A DNA stretch of 64,000 nucleotides, from the NCBI RefSeq assembly GCF_001039355.2, contig NW_019774847.1:1132956-1196955 (forward strand), given 5' to 3'. Source of the stretch: Lingula anatina. Lineage: Eukaryota > Brachiopoda > Lingulata > Lingulida > Lingulidae. Under the pieces are notes generated by a model. The model had not been told where the DNA came from, did not search any database, and saw only the letters and a program-made list of their open reading frames with translations. The position numbers and the translations under genes are program-made. The stretch's first letter is position 1. Each line of letters starts with the position of its first letter. Shown here in pieces: positions 35,973-48,029 of this stretch.

Positions 35973-36261
35973 ATGGAGCAGGAGCAGAAAAACACTGCTG
36001 TCAACGTGGCCACAGTAGACACAAATGACTCCAAAGTGGACCAAGAGGACGCAGAGGTGGACCGAGATGACCTAATCATCCCCCCAGATGGAGGTTGGGG
36101 ATGGGTAGTGGTGTTTTCCTCGTTTCTCATTCACATCCTGGCGGACGGCATTGTCTACTCATTTGGGATATTCTATGTGGAATTCCTGGAGGATTTCAAA
36201 GGCAGCAAGGGGGAGACAGCATGGGTGGGATCCTTGGTCCCTGGGATCACTTTATTAACAG
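35973..36261 (+). CDS. MCT-A exon 1 (start codon)
   Basis: ATG chosen at 35973 because the exon probably begins at 35851 after CATGTCAAG; the in-frame upstream ATG at 35820 lies before that acceptor. It reads MEQEQKNTAVN, an acidic N-tail, then PPDGGWGWVVVFSSFLIHIL and FYVEFLEDFKGSKGETAWVG. Donor GTAATA. Confidence 0.85.
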
Positions 36262-39200
36262 GTAATAATAGTTTAACATATAGTATTTCAATTTTACTAA
36301 GGTCTATAGCTGTATCTTTATAGAGAGACTAACTTTACTGTGGTCTATAGCTGTATCTGTATGGAGAGGCTAACTTTATTGAGGTCTATAGCTGTATCTG
36401 TATGGAGAGGCTAACTTTACTGAGGTCTATAGCTGTATCTGTATGGAGAGGCTAACTTCACTGTGGTCTACAGCTGTATCTGTATGGAGAGGCTAACTTT
36501 GCTGTGGTCTATAGCTGTATCTGTATGGAGAGGCTAACTTTACTGTGGTCTATAGCTGTATCTGTATGGAGAGGCTAACTTTACTGTGGTCTATAGCTGT
36601 ATCTGTATGGAGAGGCTAACTTTACTGAGGTCTATAGCTGTATCTGTATGGAGAGGCTAACTTTACTGAGGTCTATAGCTGTATCTGTATGGAGAGGCTA
36701 ACTTTACTGAGGTCTATAGCTGTATCTGTATGGAGAGGCTAACTTTACTGAGGTCTATAGCTGTATCTGTATGGAGAGGCTAACTTTACTGAGGTCTATA
36801 GCTGTATCTGTATGGAGAGGCTAACTTTACTGAGGTCTATAGCTGTATCTGTATGGAGAGGCTAACTTTACTGAGGTCTATAGCTGTATCTGTATGGAGA
36901 GGCTAACTTTACTGAGGTCTATAGCTGTATCTGTATGGAGAGGCTAACTTTACTGAGGTCTATAGCTGTATCTGTATGGAGAGGCTAACTTTACTGAGGT
37001 CTATAGCTGTATCTGTATGGAGAGGCTAACTTTACTGAGGTCTATAGCTGTATCTGTATGGAGAGGCTAACTTTACTGAGGTCTATAGCTGTATCTGTAT
37101 GGAGAGGCTAACTTTACTGAGGTCTATAGCTGTATCTGTATGGAGAGGCTAACTTTACTGAGGTCTATAGCTGTATCTGTATGGAGAGGCTAACTTTACT
37201 GAGGTCTATAGCTGTATCTGTATGGAGAGGCTAACTTTACTGAGGTCTATAGCTGTATCTGTATGGAGAGGCTAACTTTACTGAGGTCTATAGCTGTATC
37301 TGTATGGAGAGGCTAACTTTACTGAGGTCTATAGCTGTATCTGTATGGAGAGGCTAACTTTACTGAGGTCTATAGCTGTATCTGTATGGAGAGGCTAACT
37401 TTACTGAGGTCTATAGCTGTATCTGTATGGAGAGGCTAACTTTACTGAGGTCTATAGCTGTATCTGTATGGAGAGGCTAACTTTACTGTGGTCTATAGCT
37501 GTATCTGTATGGAAAGGCTAACTTTACTGTGGTCTATAGCTGTATCTGTATGGAGAGGCTAACTTTACTGCATATGGTCTATATGGCTGTATCTGTATGG
37601 AGAGGCTAAGTTTCCTAAATTTAGTCTATAACTGTATCTGTATGGAGAGGCTATCTTTACTGCATATGGTCTATATGGCTGTATCTGTATGGAAAGTCTA
37701 AGTTTACTAAATTTAGTCTATAGCTGTATCTGTATGGAGAGGCTAACTTTACTGCACATGGTCTGTATGGCTGTATCTGTATGGAGAGGCTAACTTTACC
37801 AAATTTAGTCTATAGCTGTATCTGTATGGAGAGGCTAACTTTACTGCATATGGTCTATATGGCTGTATCTGTATGGAGAGGCTAATTTTACTGTTGCTTA
37901 ATCCAGAGTCTGTCTGAATGTCAGACATTGAAATTCTGCCCCTTAAAAGGTCAAGAACTTGATCTTGGAATCGGAATCCAAAATACAATCAGCCAGGTTG
38001 CAGTTGATATGTCTGGCTCCTTATCTACTGGTACCTTTTTTTGTCTGGACTGCAGCTGCTTATCTCATGACTTCTGAACATCAGCCCCCTGTTTCACAAA
38101 ATTGCATATCTTTAGTTGACTTCAATGTAAGCATGTTTCTATAAGATTGCTGTTACACAGTTCCTGATAGGGTAATATGGGTACATGTGACCATGTATCA
38201 TTGGTAACAAAGATGTTAACCAGGGAACTGACTTAAGTGTTTTTATGAAACTGGGGTCAGAAGATAATATACAATATAGTCCATTCTGTGATTCATTTAT
38301 GTAAGACGTCTTATTTAGTATTTGTTTTTGGTGTGAATCTTGGTATATATTCATTTTTTGATGATATGGCTTTTTGATATTTTTGGAAGAGCAACTAATT
38401 AATGTTCTAATATGTGTTGATAGGCAGCACTGATAGAAAAAATCTTGAAATGTTTTCCTTGCCAAAGGGTTACATCATTCCAATGCTTCCTCTGCTATAT
38501 CATTGACACAGGTATTCCTATATAAAAAGGTGTCATTAGCACACAATGTGTTTGAGGAAAGTGATCCGTTTTATTTCAAGCATAGTTTGTAATGTGCAGT
38601 GAGGGTGACATGATGTGTGTCCTTGTTGTGGGGCAATTTGGGCTGGTGAAATAACTTCAGGTTAAATTTGGGATAAGACAGAATACAATTTGGGCTGGTG
38701 AAATAACTTCAGGTCAAGTCTGGGATAAGACAGAATACAATTTGGGCTGGTGAAATAACATCTGGTCAAGTCTGGGATAAGACTGAATACAATTTGGGCT
38801 GGTGAAATAACATCAGGTCAAGTCTGGGATAAGACGGAATACATTTGATTCACTTCTTAACTCATAACTCAAATCGTTTTCTCTGCTGTGATTCACAATT
38901 CCAGAATCTCGTGTTATATCTAAGAGACAAGGAATAAACATTTGCTTTAGTTCAAATGTACATGTCGTATTGGCAGGTAATCAGCCGGGTGGCAGCGTCA
39001 GCCTGACTCTGCCAAGATCTAGGGGTCTTTTCTCTCCCATACAGTTCACCCAGATTACTTCCGCATCTACTTGAAATGATTTGTACAAGAGAGGCCGAGA
39101 TAAGATAATCCTGACCTTTGCTTGGTTAAATACACTACTGTGGTGGGAGGGCTATTAGGGGAGACCTGAGAGTGAGCCCCTGAATGGTGTCAAGTACCCT

Positions 39201-42200
39201 TGAAGACATGCAGTCAATGAACCCTCTTCTAACGTCTTGGTCTAGGCCAGCTAGGCAATGATGCCTTTTTTTTAATGTCTCATTGCACCTCATTGTTGAA
39301 AATTTGAAAAACCAATTATATATATCTACTCCAGAGGAAGGAAATCTTTGGTTTTCGTGCAGCAAACAATTTGGTGTTCTTTACATAATATCTATAGCTC
39401 ACTTATCTGACTGTGTCTAGATAAGCAGTCACACACTTAGGAGACATCTCTTGCCTTTGTACAGTTGACTCAACAAACCTGACAGCTATAGACCTCAGTT
39501 AAGTTAGCTATAGACCTCAGTTAAGTTAGCTATAGACCTCAGTTAAGTTAGCCTCTCCACACAGTCACACACTTAGGAGACGTCTCTTGCCTTTGTACAG
39601 TTGACTCAACAAACCTGACCAATTTTCCCAAAGAATATGATTTTCAAAAATCTTTGCTGACAACTAATATTAGTTTAAACTCTGGAGCTTGGGGTTCTTT
39701 CCAGACCAAGATGAAACTTGGTGTCATGTGTAACATACCTGCCTCTTGTGGAGCATGTATCAAAGAACTCACTGAGGCACACTAGAATTGGGGCATATTA
39801 TTCAGCAGTTTTTCACTTGCTTTATTTTGGGCATATTTGGGAACAAGAAAGTCACAATATATACTTCCTACATGCAATTATAATATTGAGTACAATTATG
39901 TACATAAAAAGGACAAAGGTTCAAGACTTTTCCATCCCTTCAGCATACTCTAGATATGGGAGTGCAGCTCCTGTGGTTTGGTGAAAAAAGTCTCTGTGGC
40001 TCTGGTACAGGGTACGTCTTGTATATTTAGCATGGGTAATCCTTTCTGTCATGTTTCTCCACATGTTCACACTGCCTTCAGCACAAAATACACATGACTA
40101 ATGATTATGTGCATAATTAGTTCAATCTTTAACAGTTATCATGCTGATCACTATGCAGGAATTACATGTCTATTGCTTGTATACATAATTGGGCCTGTTG
40201 GAAATATTAAAGATTATGTATTTAAGTGTGTTTGTATGCTGTTAACAGGAGGGTAATGAGGGCAAAACACCACAGGATTGGGTAGAATAATGAGTCCACA
40301 ATTGATGACAGCTGTGTTAGTAAGACGTAGGATGTAACTCCCTGATACATATGATACATATGATACTTATATCTGTTTTTTAGACATCTTATTGTTTCAT
40401 GTAAAATGTATTATTTATTTTTGTGAAATGTAGCTATTATTATCATTTGTTTTAATTTTAGACAGTAGGACAAATGCATTATTTTGACTATTATTATTCA
40501 GATGAAAAGAAATGCAACAGTGATTTAGGGTGCTCAAATGTATGATATTAATTTTGTCCTCTGATAAGATGAGATAAGAATTTATTCAGCTAGTTACAAA
40601 AACTGAAAATCGTTTGCCTTTGGAGCAAAGTTTTATAAATGTACAAAGTAAAAGAAACGCAATAAATGAATTAAGAAAAAAAAAAACAAATTAAGATGTG
40701 TTCCTGGCTTTGGATAAACACTGTTTTGAAAGAGCCTACTGCTGCCAGGTCAAAAGGTAAACAGTGGTGCTGGGGAAGAAGAGTCCTCCATGTTGCTTTC
40801 ATTCTTTTTTACCCTATCTGGCCTTTAAAATATCACTCAGCTTAAGAGATTCTGTCCAATAATCTTAAAAATATCACTCAGCTTGAGGAGATTCTGTCCA
40901 ATAATTTAAAAATATCACTCAGCTTGAGGAGATTCTGTCCAATAATCTTACCTGCAGTTTTAACAACATTAGTAGTACTTATTTCTTAGTTTTTTTTACA
41001 TTCCTCCCCAGTAGTCCCGATTTACCAAATTGTAATGTCATATGTCAGAATACTTTTGATCACACACCTGTTAAGTTGACTAAAATAAGACCACTGTCAG
41101 TAAAGTCCTGAGTGATCTTAAACAATTCAGTCTTTGTCATGATTTATTTAGTATATGCTCTTTATGGTGTTATCTCTCCAGGTAAGTTAATTTACTATTC
41201 ATATGAATGCCAACAAGTTTTTCCTGTCTTACTTCAATGTTTACGTGTTTGGAAGGCAGAGATAATATGATATTATTAATTTTTATTTGGAGGGTGTATA
41301 TATATGTTTTGAGGATGAATGAAGGAATTGAACACTTAGCATTTATATCTGCCATGTTTGCTTCACTATGATTTTTTTTTTTTTTTTTTGCTTTTAATTA
41401 ATAAGACATATATTATCTGTGTGCTTGTTTCCCTTTTCTATTTTATAATGTAAACGTAGCATTTGAATAAAAATCTAGTATTATGTTTCTACCTGGTTTG
41501 TTATCTAACAGCCTAACTCAAAATTTTCCAGACAGCTCAGAAATATGGGCCAACTTAGAATCAATTATATTTTACTGATGCTCCGTTAATTATAGTTAGT
41601 AGTTAGAAAAAGAATAAGCTTTATCCCAGTGTGTCTTTTCAGGTCCAGTGGCAACTGCCTTCACATCCAAGTATGGTTAATTATAGTTGGTGGTTAGAAA
41701 AAAAACAAGGTTTATCCCTGTGTGTCTTTTCAGGTCCAGTGGCAAGTGCCTTCACATCCAAGTACGGTTGCCGGGTGACAACAATAGCAGGGGCCGCACT
41801 GGCTGCTGTGGGGTTCATTGTCAGCATTTTTTCTCCAAACTTATACATGCTGTACTTTACATTTGGAATTGTTGGAGGTAAGAAGACAGTAATATCTGCT
41901 AAAACAATAATAATACAGTTACTGTACAACATTGTATACCATAATACTACCAGATTGAAGTACAGTGTATCAGGCAGTGGCTTATCTAAGAATTTCAAAA
42001 CATATGAGTGATTATATACCATTGGTGCATGTTTGACTCAGCTGGGCTGGACCTAACCAGAGTCATTCATTGTATAGTATTGATCAGATAATTTACTGTT
42101 GAGTTGGCATGATACTTCTAGGTGAGATTAGTGTTATAAAATGCTTTTGTCCCATCAGTCTTGAATTAAGTCTCAGCTCTGTGATCATACAAAATGCATT

Positions 42201-45200
42201 TTAACAATATTAAAAGGAAATACGTATTATTTTCAATGCAAGCATGCCAGTTAACATCATACTATTGAAACTTCACAGTTTCTTTTTTACATGATAAATG
42301 TTACAACTGTCACAAAATAATAAGATGTTGAAGACATTTTATGGGACAATATGTTCAATTAGAAAAACACTGTTATTTCACTTTCATCCTCTGATTTCTG
42401 ATTCATTTGTTATATTGTTCTTTAGGTCTGGGGTTTGGTCTGATCTACCTCCCAGCCATCGTCAGTGTGGGATTCTACTTTGATATCTGATCCATTTGTT
42501 CCATTGTTCTTCAGGTCTGGGATATGGTCTGATCTACCTCCCAGCCATCATTAGTGTGGGATTCTACTTTGATATCTGATCCATTTTTTCCATTGTTCGT
42601 CCGGTCTGGTGTTTGGTCTGATCTACCTCCCAGCCATCATCAGTGTGGGATTCTACTTAGATATCTGATCCATTTGTTCCATTGTTCTTCAGGTCTGGGG
42701 TTTGGTCTGATCTACCTCCCAGCCATCGTCAGTGTGGGATTCTACTTTGATATCTGATCCATTTGTTCCATTGTTCTTCAGGTCTGGGATATGGTCTGAT
42801 CTACCTCCCAGCCATCATTAGTGTGGGATTCTACTTTGATATCTGATCCATTTTTTCCATTGTTCGTCCGGTCTGGTGTTTGGTCTGATCTACCTCCCAG
42901 CCATCATCAGTGTGGGATTCTACTTAGATATCTGATCCATTTGTTCCATTGTTCTTCAGGTCTGGGGTTTGGTCTGATCTACCTCCCAGCCATCGTCAGT
43001 GTGGGATTCTACTTTGATATCTGATCCATTTGTTCCATTGTTCTTCAGGTCTGGGATATGGTCTGATCTACCTCCCAGCCATCATTAGTGTGGGATTCTA
43101 CTTTGATATCTGATCCATTTTTTCCATTGTTCGTCCGGTCTGGTGTTTGGTCTGATCTACCTCCCAGCCATCATCAGTGTGGGATTCTACTTAGATATCT
43201 GATCCATTTGTTCCATTGTTCTTCAGGTCTGGGGTTTGGTCTGATCTACCTCCCAGCCATCGTCAGTGTGGGATTCTACTTTGATATCTGATCCATTTGT
43301 TCCATTGTTCTTCAGGTCTGGGATATGGTCTGATCTACCTCCCAGCCATCATTAGTGTGGGATTCTACTTTGATATCTGATCCATTTGTTCCATTGTTCG
43401 TCCGGTCTGGTGTTTGGTCTGATCTACCTCCCAGCCATCATCAGTGTGGGATTCTACTTAGATATCTGATCCATTTGTTCCATTGTTCTTCAGGTCTAGG
43501 GTTTGGTCTGATCTACCTCCCAGCCATCGTCAGTGTGGGATTCTACTTTGAGAAGCGCCGTGCGTTTGCCACTGGCCTTGCAGTGTGTGGGAGTGGGCTG
43601 GGCACCTTCATCTTTGCCCCCTTCTCCACTGAGTTAGTCCATGAGTATGGCTGGCGGGGGGCTGTCCTCATACAGGCTGGTCTTATCCTCAACTGTATTC
43701 TGTGTGGTGCTGTATTCAGACCTTTATATTCAGCCCGAGAGCAGCGTGAAATGAGGGAGGCACGTATTGAGAAACGTTTGAGAAAGAAATTAGGTAAAAT
43801 AGACAAAGATGGAGATGTTAAAGCTGCCACAGTGAAGAATGGACAGGGGTCAGCACAGAAGCCGTTGTTACGGAGCCGTAGCACTGCATCTGAGTCCCAC
43901 ACAGTAACAGTTCAGACACCACTGCCGCCATCTATGATCAAAAGTGAGAGTGATATTCGCAGTGGCAATGTTATAGTGGAAGACCCGCGCTCACCCTCTG
44001 TTGTTCGTAGTCTGTCTCACCTTGGCTTTAAGCCACACCACACTGTCATGCAGAGGAAAGATGTCCTCTATGTGGGAAGTCTGCGTAATATCCCTCTTTA
44101 TCGTTCCAATGTCAGCGTCTACCAGGCAAGTGTTTTGTCAATACCTCATGTAGTTCCACCTTCAGAAACAGATGAACCGGTGGGCTTCTGCACTCAGATG
44201 AAGGACTCTTTCCTTGAAATGATGGATTTCACCCTCCTCAAGGACTGGGTCTTCATCATATTTGCCATTTCCAACTTCCTGACCAGTATAGGGTTCAATG
44301 CCCCCTTCATCTATATCCCAGACCGTGCTCTGCAGGAAGGCTATGATGAACACTCTGCGGCCTGGCTGCTGTCAGGAGTTGGCATAGGAAACACTGTAGG
44401 CAGGATTGTGTTTGGTCTGATGTCTGACTGGAAGTGGGTGAACAGACTCTGGCTGTATAACATTACCCTGACCATATGTGGTGTAGCCACCGTGTTCAGC
44501 TCTTTTATGAAGTCCTACCCTCTGATGATGGTGTATGCTTGTACATTTGGCTGCTTTATAGGTAAGTGAAGAGCAGGGGAAGAAGCTGCTTAACTTGGCA
44601 TGTTCATGTCCTTTTATTTGAAGCAAGACAGATTATTATATTGGACCTCCAAAGAATAATAAATTGATTTTCATAGCATTGGAAATCTTCTGCTAGGCTA
44701 AAATACATGCCACAGTTGAAAATTGACCCAGTTCTATTATTTCCAATGTCCATTGGTTTTCTGATTTTTATCAGATGGACATATTTAGAGCAGCCTATTT
44801 TTGTTATGTCTTTGTCGCACAGGTAAACCATAAAGTGTTTGCACTAAATTAAAGGGGTATGTTATCTACTCAGTTTTGATGCAAATGCTGGACTGCAAGT
44901 TGAGCAGAATTTACTGGCTGTATTTTGAAGAAAAAAGGTCCCTTTTCATTTTTTTCTTCTGTGTTTGAAATCCAGGCATAAATGTTACAGAAATGAGATA
45001 GCCAACATATTATTTTATAATTATAACTGTCAGCTTATAAATTTACATGTTTATGTTTAGCTGATACTTTTGGTGTACCATGAGCAGAGATACTGCAGAT
45101 TTGGTTTTTGACTTCAGATGCCTTACTTGACTGATACTTGTTACATTCCATGAGTTGAAGACTTGGTTTTTGACTTCAGGTGCCTATGTTGGCTTGACCA

Positions 45201-47616
45201 GTGTGATATTGGTGGACTTGCTGGGCCTGGAAAGACTGACTAGTTCCTTTGGACTTGTGCTAATGTTCCAGGGGATTGCCACACTCATTGGTCCTCCTAT
45301 TGTGGGTAAGTCATCTGTCCACATCCACCACACTCATTGGTCCTCCTATTGTGGGTAAGTCATCTGTCCACATCCACCACACTCATTGGTCCTCCTATTG
45401 TGGGTAAGTCATCTGTCCACATCCACCACACTCATTGGTCCTCCTATTGTGGGTAAGTCATCTGTCCACATCCACCACACTCATTGGTCCTCCTATTGTG
45501 GGTAAGTCATCTGTCCACATCCACCACACTCATTGGTCCTCCTATTGTGGGTAAGTCATCTGTCCACATCCACCACACTCATTGGTCCTCCTATTGTGGG
45601 TAAGTCATCTGTCCACATCCACCACACTCATTGGTCCTCCTATTGTGGGTAAGTCATCTGTCCACATCCACCACACTCATTGGTCCTCCTATTGTGGGTA
45701 AGTCATCTGTCCACATCCACCACACTCATTGGTCCTCCTATTGTGGGTAAGTCATCTGTCCACATCCACCACACTCATTGGTCCTCCTATTGTGGGTAAG
45801 TCATCTGTCCACATCCACCACACTCATTGGTCCTCCTATTGTGGGTAAGTCATCTGTCCACATCCACCACACTCATTGGTCCTCCTATTGTGGGTAAGTC
45901 ATCTGTCCACATCCACCACACTCATTGGTCCTCCTATTGTGGGTAAGTCATCTGTCCACATCCACCACACTCATTGGTCCTCCTATTGTGGGTAAGTCAT
46001 CTGTCCACATCCACCACACTCATTGGTCCTCCTATTGTGGGTAAGTCATCTGTCCACATCCACCACACTCATTGGTCCTCCTATTGTGGGTAAGTCATCT
46101 GTCCACATCCACCACACTCATTGGTCCTCCTATTGTGGGTAAGTCATCTGTCCACATCCACCACACTCATTGGTCCTCCTATTGTGGGTAAGTCATCTGT
46201 CCACATCCACCACACTCATTGGTCCTCCTATTGTGGGTAAGTCATCTGTCCACATCCACCACACTCATTGGTCCTCCTATTGTGGGTAAGTCATCTGTCC
46301 ACATCCACCACACTCATTGGTCCTCCTATTGTGGGTAAGTCATCTGTCCACATCCACCACACTCATTGGTCCTCCTATTGTGGGTAAGTCATCTGTCCAC
46401 ATCCACCACACTCATTGGTCCTCCTATTGTGGGTAAGTCATCTGTCCACATCCACCACACTCATTGGTCCTCCTATTGTGGGTAAGTCATCTGTCCACAT
46501 CCACCACACTCATTGGTCCTCCTATTGTGGGTAAGTCATCTGTCCACATCCACCACACTCATTGGTCCTCCTATTGTGGGTAAGTCATCTGTCCACATCC
46601 ACCACACTCATTGGTCCTCCTATTGTGGGTAAGTCATCTGTCCACATCCACCACACTCATTGGTCCTCCTATTGTGGGTAAGTCATCTGTCCACATCCAC
46701 CACACTCATTGGTCCTCCTATTGTGGGTAAGTCATCTGTCCACATCCACCACACTCATTGGTCCTCCTATTGTGGGTAAGTCATCTGTCCACATCCACCA
46801 CACTCATTGGTCCTCCTATTGTGGGTAAGTCATCTGTCCACATCCACCACACTCATTGGTCCTCCTATTGTGGGTAAGTCATCTGTCCACATCCACCACA
46901 CTCATTGGTCCTCCTATTGTGGGTAAGTCATCTGTCCACATCCACCACACTCATTGGTCCTCCTGTTGTGGGTAAGTCATCTGTCTACATCCACCACACT
47001 CATTGGTCGTCCTGTTGTGGGTAAGTCATCTGTCTACATCCACCACCCTCATTGGTGGTCCTATTGTGGGTAAGTCATCTGTCTACATCCACCACCCTCA
47101 TCCATGCAAATGGTGACAGTGTACACCAAGTCAGTACACATGCTTGTTTTATCATATATATTTATTCACACACAAGGTAATAGGTAAAAGTAGCATTTAA
47201 TTTTTTATGGTTTTAAGAAAAAAAGTCCAACCAACAGTCATCATATGACTTATTTTTTGCTGATAGTGGAGGTAGCATGTTGCCAGTATTGGGGCACAGG
47301 TTTGGTATCATACAGAACTGTTTAGAACTGATGTATTACTAATATTATTGTCACTGATGCTGATACTGTTTGTATAAGTAGAATAATAATAATATGTTAT
47401 TTTTCCCCAGGATGGGTGTTTGATGGCACCAATAGTTATGATATAGCCTTCTACATCACCGGGTCCATGGTGGCCCTCAGTGGAATGATGCTGTTTGTAA
47501 TCCCACAAGTGCAGCGCTGGCAGGACAAGAAGAGGGGCGTCACCAAAAAAGAGATTGAAATGGGGAAGATTGTTTCACCAGATCAACCTATAACTCCTGA
47601 AGCCCAAAGTGTTTAG
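35973..47616 (+). CDS. SLC16-family monocarboxylate-type transporter MCT-A
   Basis: Complete transporter of 610 aa in five coding exons: 35973-36261, 41734-41877, 43494-44561, 45180-45305 and 47411-47616. All junctions are phase 1 and GT-AG. The family signature DGGWGW opens helix 1; the helix 4-5 motif YF.KRR..A.G is present as GFYFEKRRAFATGLA. A long polar loop of about 160 residues separates the two six-helix halves. It acts at the plasma membrane. The substrate cannot be told; SLC16 members carry lactate-type acids, thyroid hormone, creatine or amino acids. The introns are unusually rich in tandem repeats, four of which cover splice sites. Confidence 0.92.
36299..37890. repeat. 41 bp minisatellite in MCT-A intron 1
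   Basis: About 38 copies of a unit containing GAGGTCTATAGCTGTATCTG, beginning 38 bp after the exon 1 donor. The 3' copies are longer and more diverged. A short inverted relative of the unit (TAGCTATAGACCTCAGTTAAG) recurs at 39480-39555. Confidence 0.95.
38637..38845. repeat. 52 bp tandem repeat, 4 copies
   Basis: Copies of a unit starting TTTGGGCTGGTGAAATAAC in MCT-A intron 1. Confidence 0.9.
38850..41585. other. Rest of MCT-A intron 1
   Basis: No exon recognised. It contains the inverted 41 bp-unit relatives at 39480-39555, a twice-repeated segment near 39430-39480 and 39565-39618, and a three-copy ~57 bp repeat at 40812-40951. Confidence 0.5.
40812..40951. repeat. ~57 bp tandem repeat, about 2.5-3 copies
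   Basis: Unit contains AAAATATCACTCAGCTTGAG and GATTCTGTCCAATAATC. Confidence 0.85.
41586..41767 (+). repeat. 91 bp tandem duplication across MCT-A exon 2 acceptor
   Basis: Copy 1 is 41586-41676 and copy 2 is 41677-41767. Each holds a polypyrimidine tract, CTTTTCAG and the first ~34 bases of exon 2. The decoy first copy stays in frame to SKYG and then reaches TAA. Confidence 0.92.
41734..41877 (+). CDS. MCT-A exon 2
   Basis: 144 bp, phase 1 to 1. It reads PVASAFTSKYGCRVTTIAGA and FIVSIFSPNLYMLYFTFGIV (helices 2b-3). Acceptor TTTTCAG, donor GTAAGA. Confidence 0.88.
42426..43493 (+). repeat. 89 bp array of MCT-A exon 3 acceptor copies
   Basis: Twelve decoy copies of the exon 3 acceptor plus its first ~64 bases, in a strict three-type order (A, B, C) repeated four times, so the higher-order period is 267 bp. 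A and B copies keep ..TTCAG or ..TTTAG. In all four C copies the acceptor reads CGTCCG, so the AG is lost. Every decoy reads through FY(F/L)DI to TGA in the exon 3 frame. The real exon starts at 43494. Confidence 0.95.
43494..44561 (+). CDS. MCT-A exon 3
   Basis: 1068 bp, phase 1 to 1. It covers helices 4-6 (GLIYLPAIVSVGFYFEKRRA), the long cytosolic loop with basic and Ser-rich stretches, and helices 7-10 (DWVFIIFAISNFLTSIGFNA, GVGIGNTVGRIVFGLMSDW). Donor GTAAGT. Confidence 0.92.
45061..45190 (+). repeat. Tandem duplication across MCT-A exon 4 acceptor
   Basis: Two diverged copies of about 62-70 bp share CTGATACTT at the start and TTGGTTTTTGACTTCAG at the acceptor. The decoy (start 45118) reads DALLD and then TGA. 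Confidence 0.8.
45180..45305 (+). CDS. MCT-A exon 4
   Basis: 126 bp, phase 1 to 1. It reads AYVGLTSVILVDLLGLERLT and MFQGIATLIGPPIVG. Acceptor GACTTCAG, donor GTAAGT. Its last 27 bases plus donor seed the following 49 bp array. Confidence 0.9.
45279..47098 (+). repeat. 49 bp array of MCT-A exon 4 donor copies
   Basis: About 36 near-identical units, each with the last 27 exon bases (CCACACTCATTGGTCCTCCT and on), the donor GTAAGT and 16 more intron bases. Only the last three or four copies, after about 46960, carry changes. The intron therefore has about 36 strong copies of the same donor. Confidence 0.97.
47411..47616 (+). CDS. MCT-A exon 5 (stop codon)
   Basis: 206 bp, reading WVFDGTNSYDIAFYITGSMV, the last helix, then a charged tail ending PEAQSV and TAG. 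Acceptor TTCCCCAG. Confidence 0.92.
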
Positions 47617-48029
47617 GATGTTTCCTAAGAACAGAAAATCATGATGTCTTCGAAAATTATAGAGGAATTTAGAAACTGTTGTTTAAAAAACATGGGATAC
47701 ATGACAATGACTGTCTCTTGGATATTTTTTTCTATTATAGAAGAGAAAAAATGTGAGAACACACTGCAGGTGTTGTTCGTGAAAAACAAATGTTTAAGGA
47801 AGATAAATATCACCTGATAAGAGATTATCAGAGATGCTCTACTCTCTTGGAACACCTGTCCTAGACTAGAATAGGACAGTTTTTAACTAACAAAACTGGT
47901 TGATGGCTTTCTATGAAAACATCTCATGCTGTTTTGTAGCATCTAACTCTTCCTGCTGTCAGCATCTGGAAACTGCCATTCATTGGGTCACAATGTGCAC
48001 TCCAACACAGTGGTAAACCTGGACTGGTT

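Noticed and set aside
42298-43291. Series of identical 61-67 codon ORFs
   Set aside because: Shifted-frame readings of the 89 bp exon 3 acceptor array.
45279-47098. CRISPR-like array
   Set aside because: Units are head-to-tail without unique spacers, the genome is animal, and the unit is an exon end with its splice donor.
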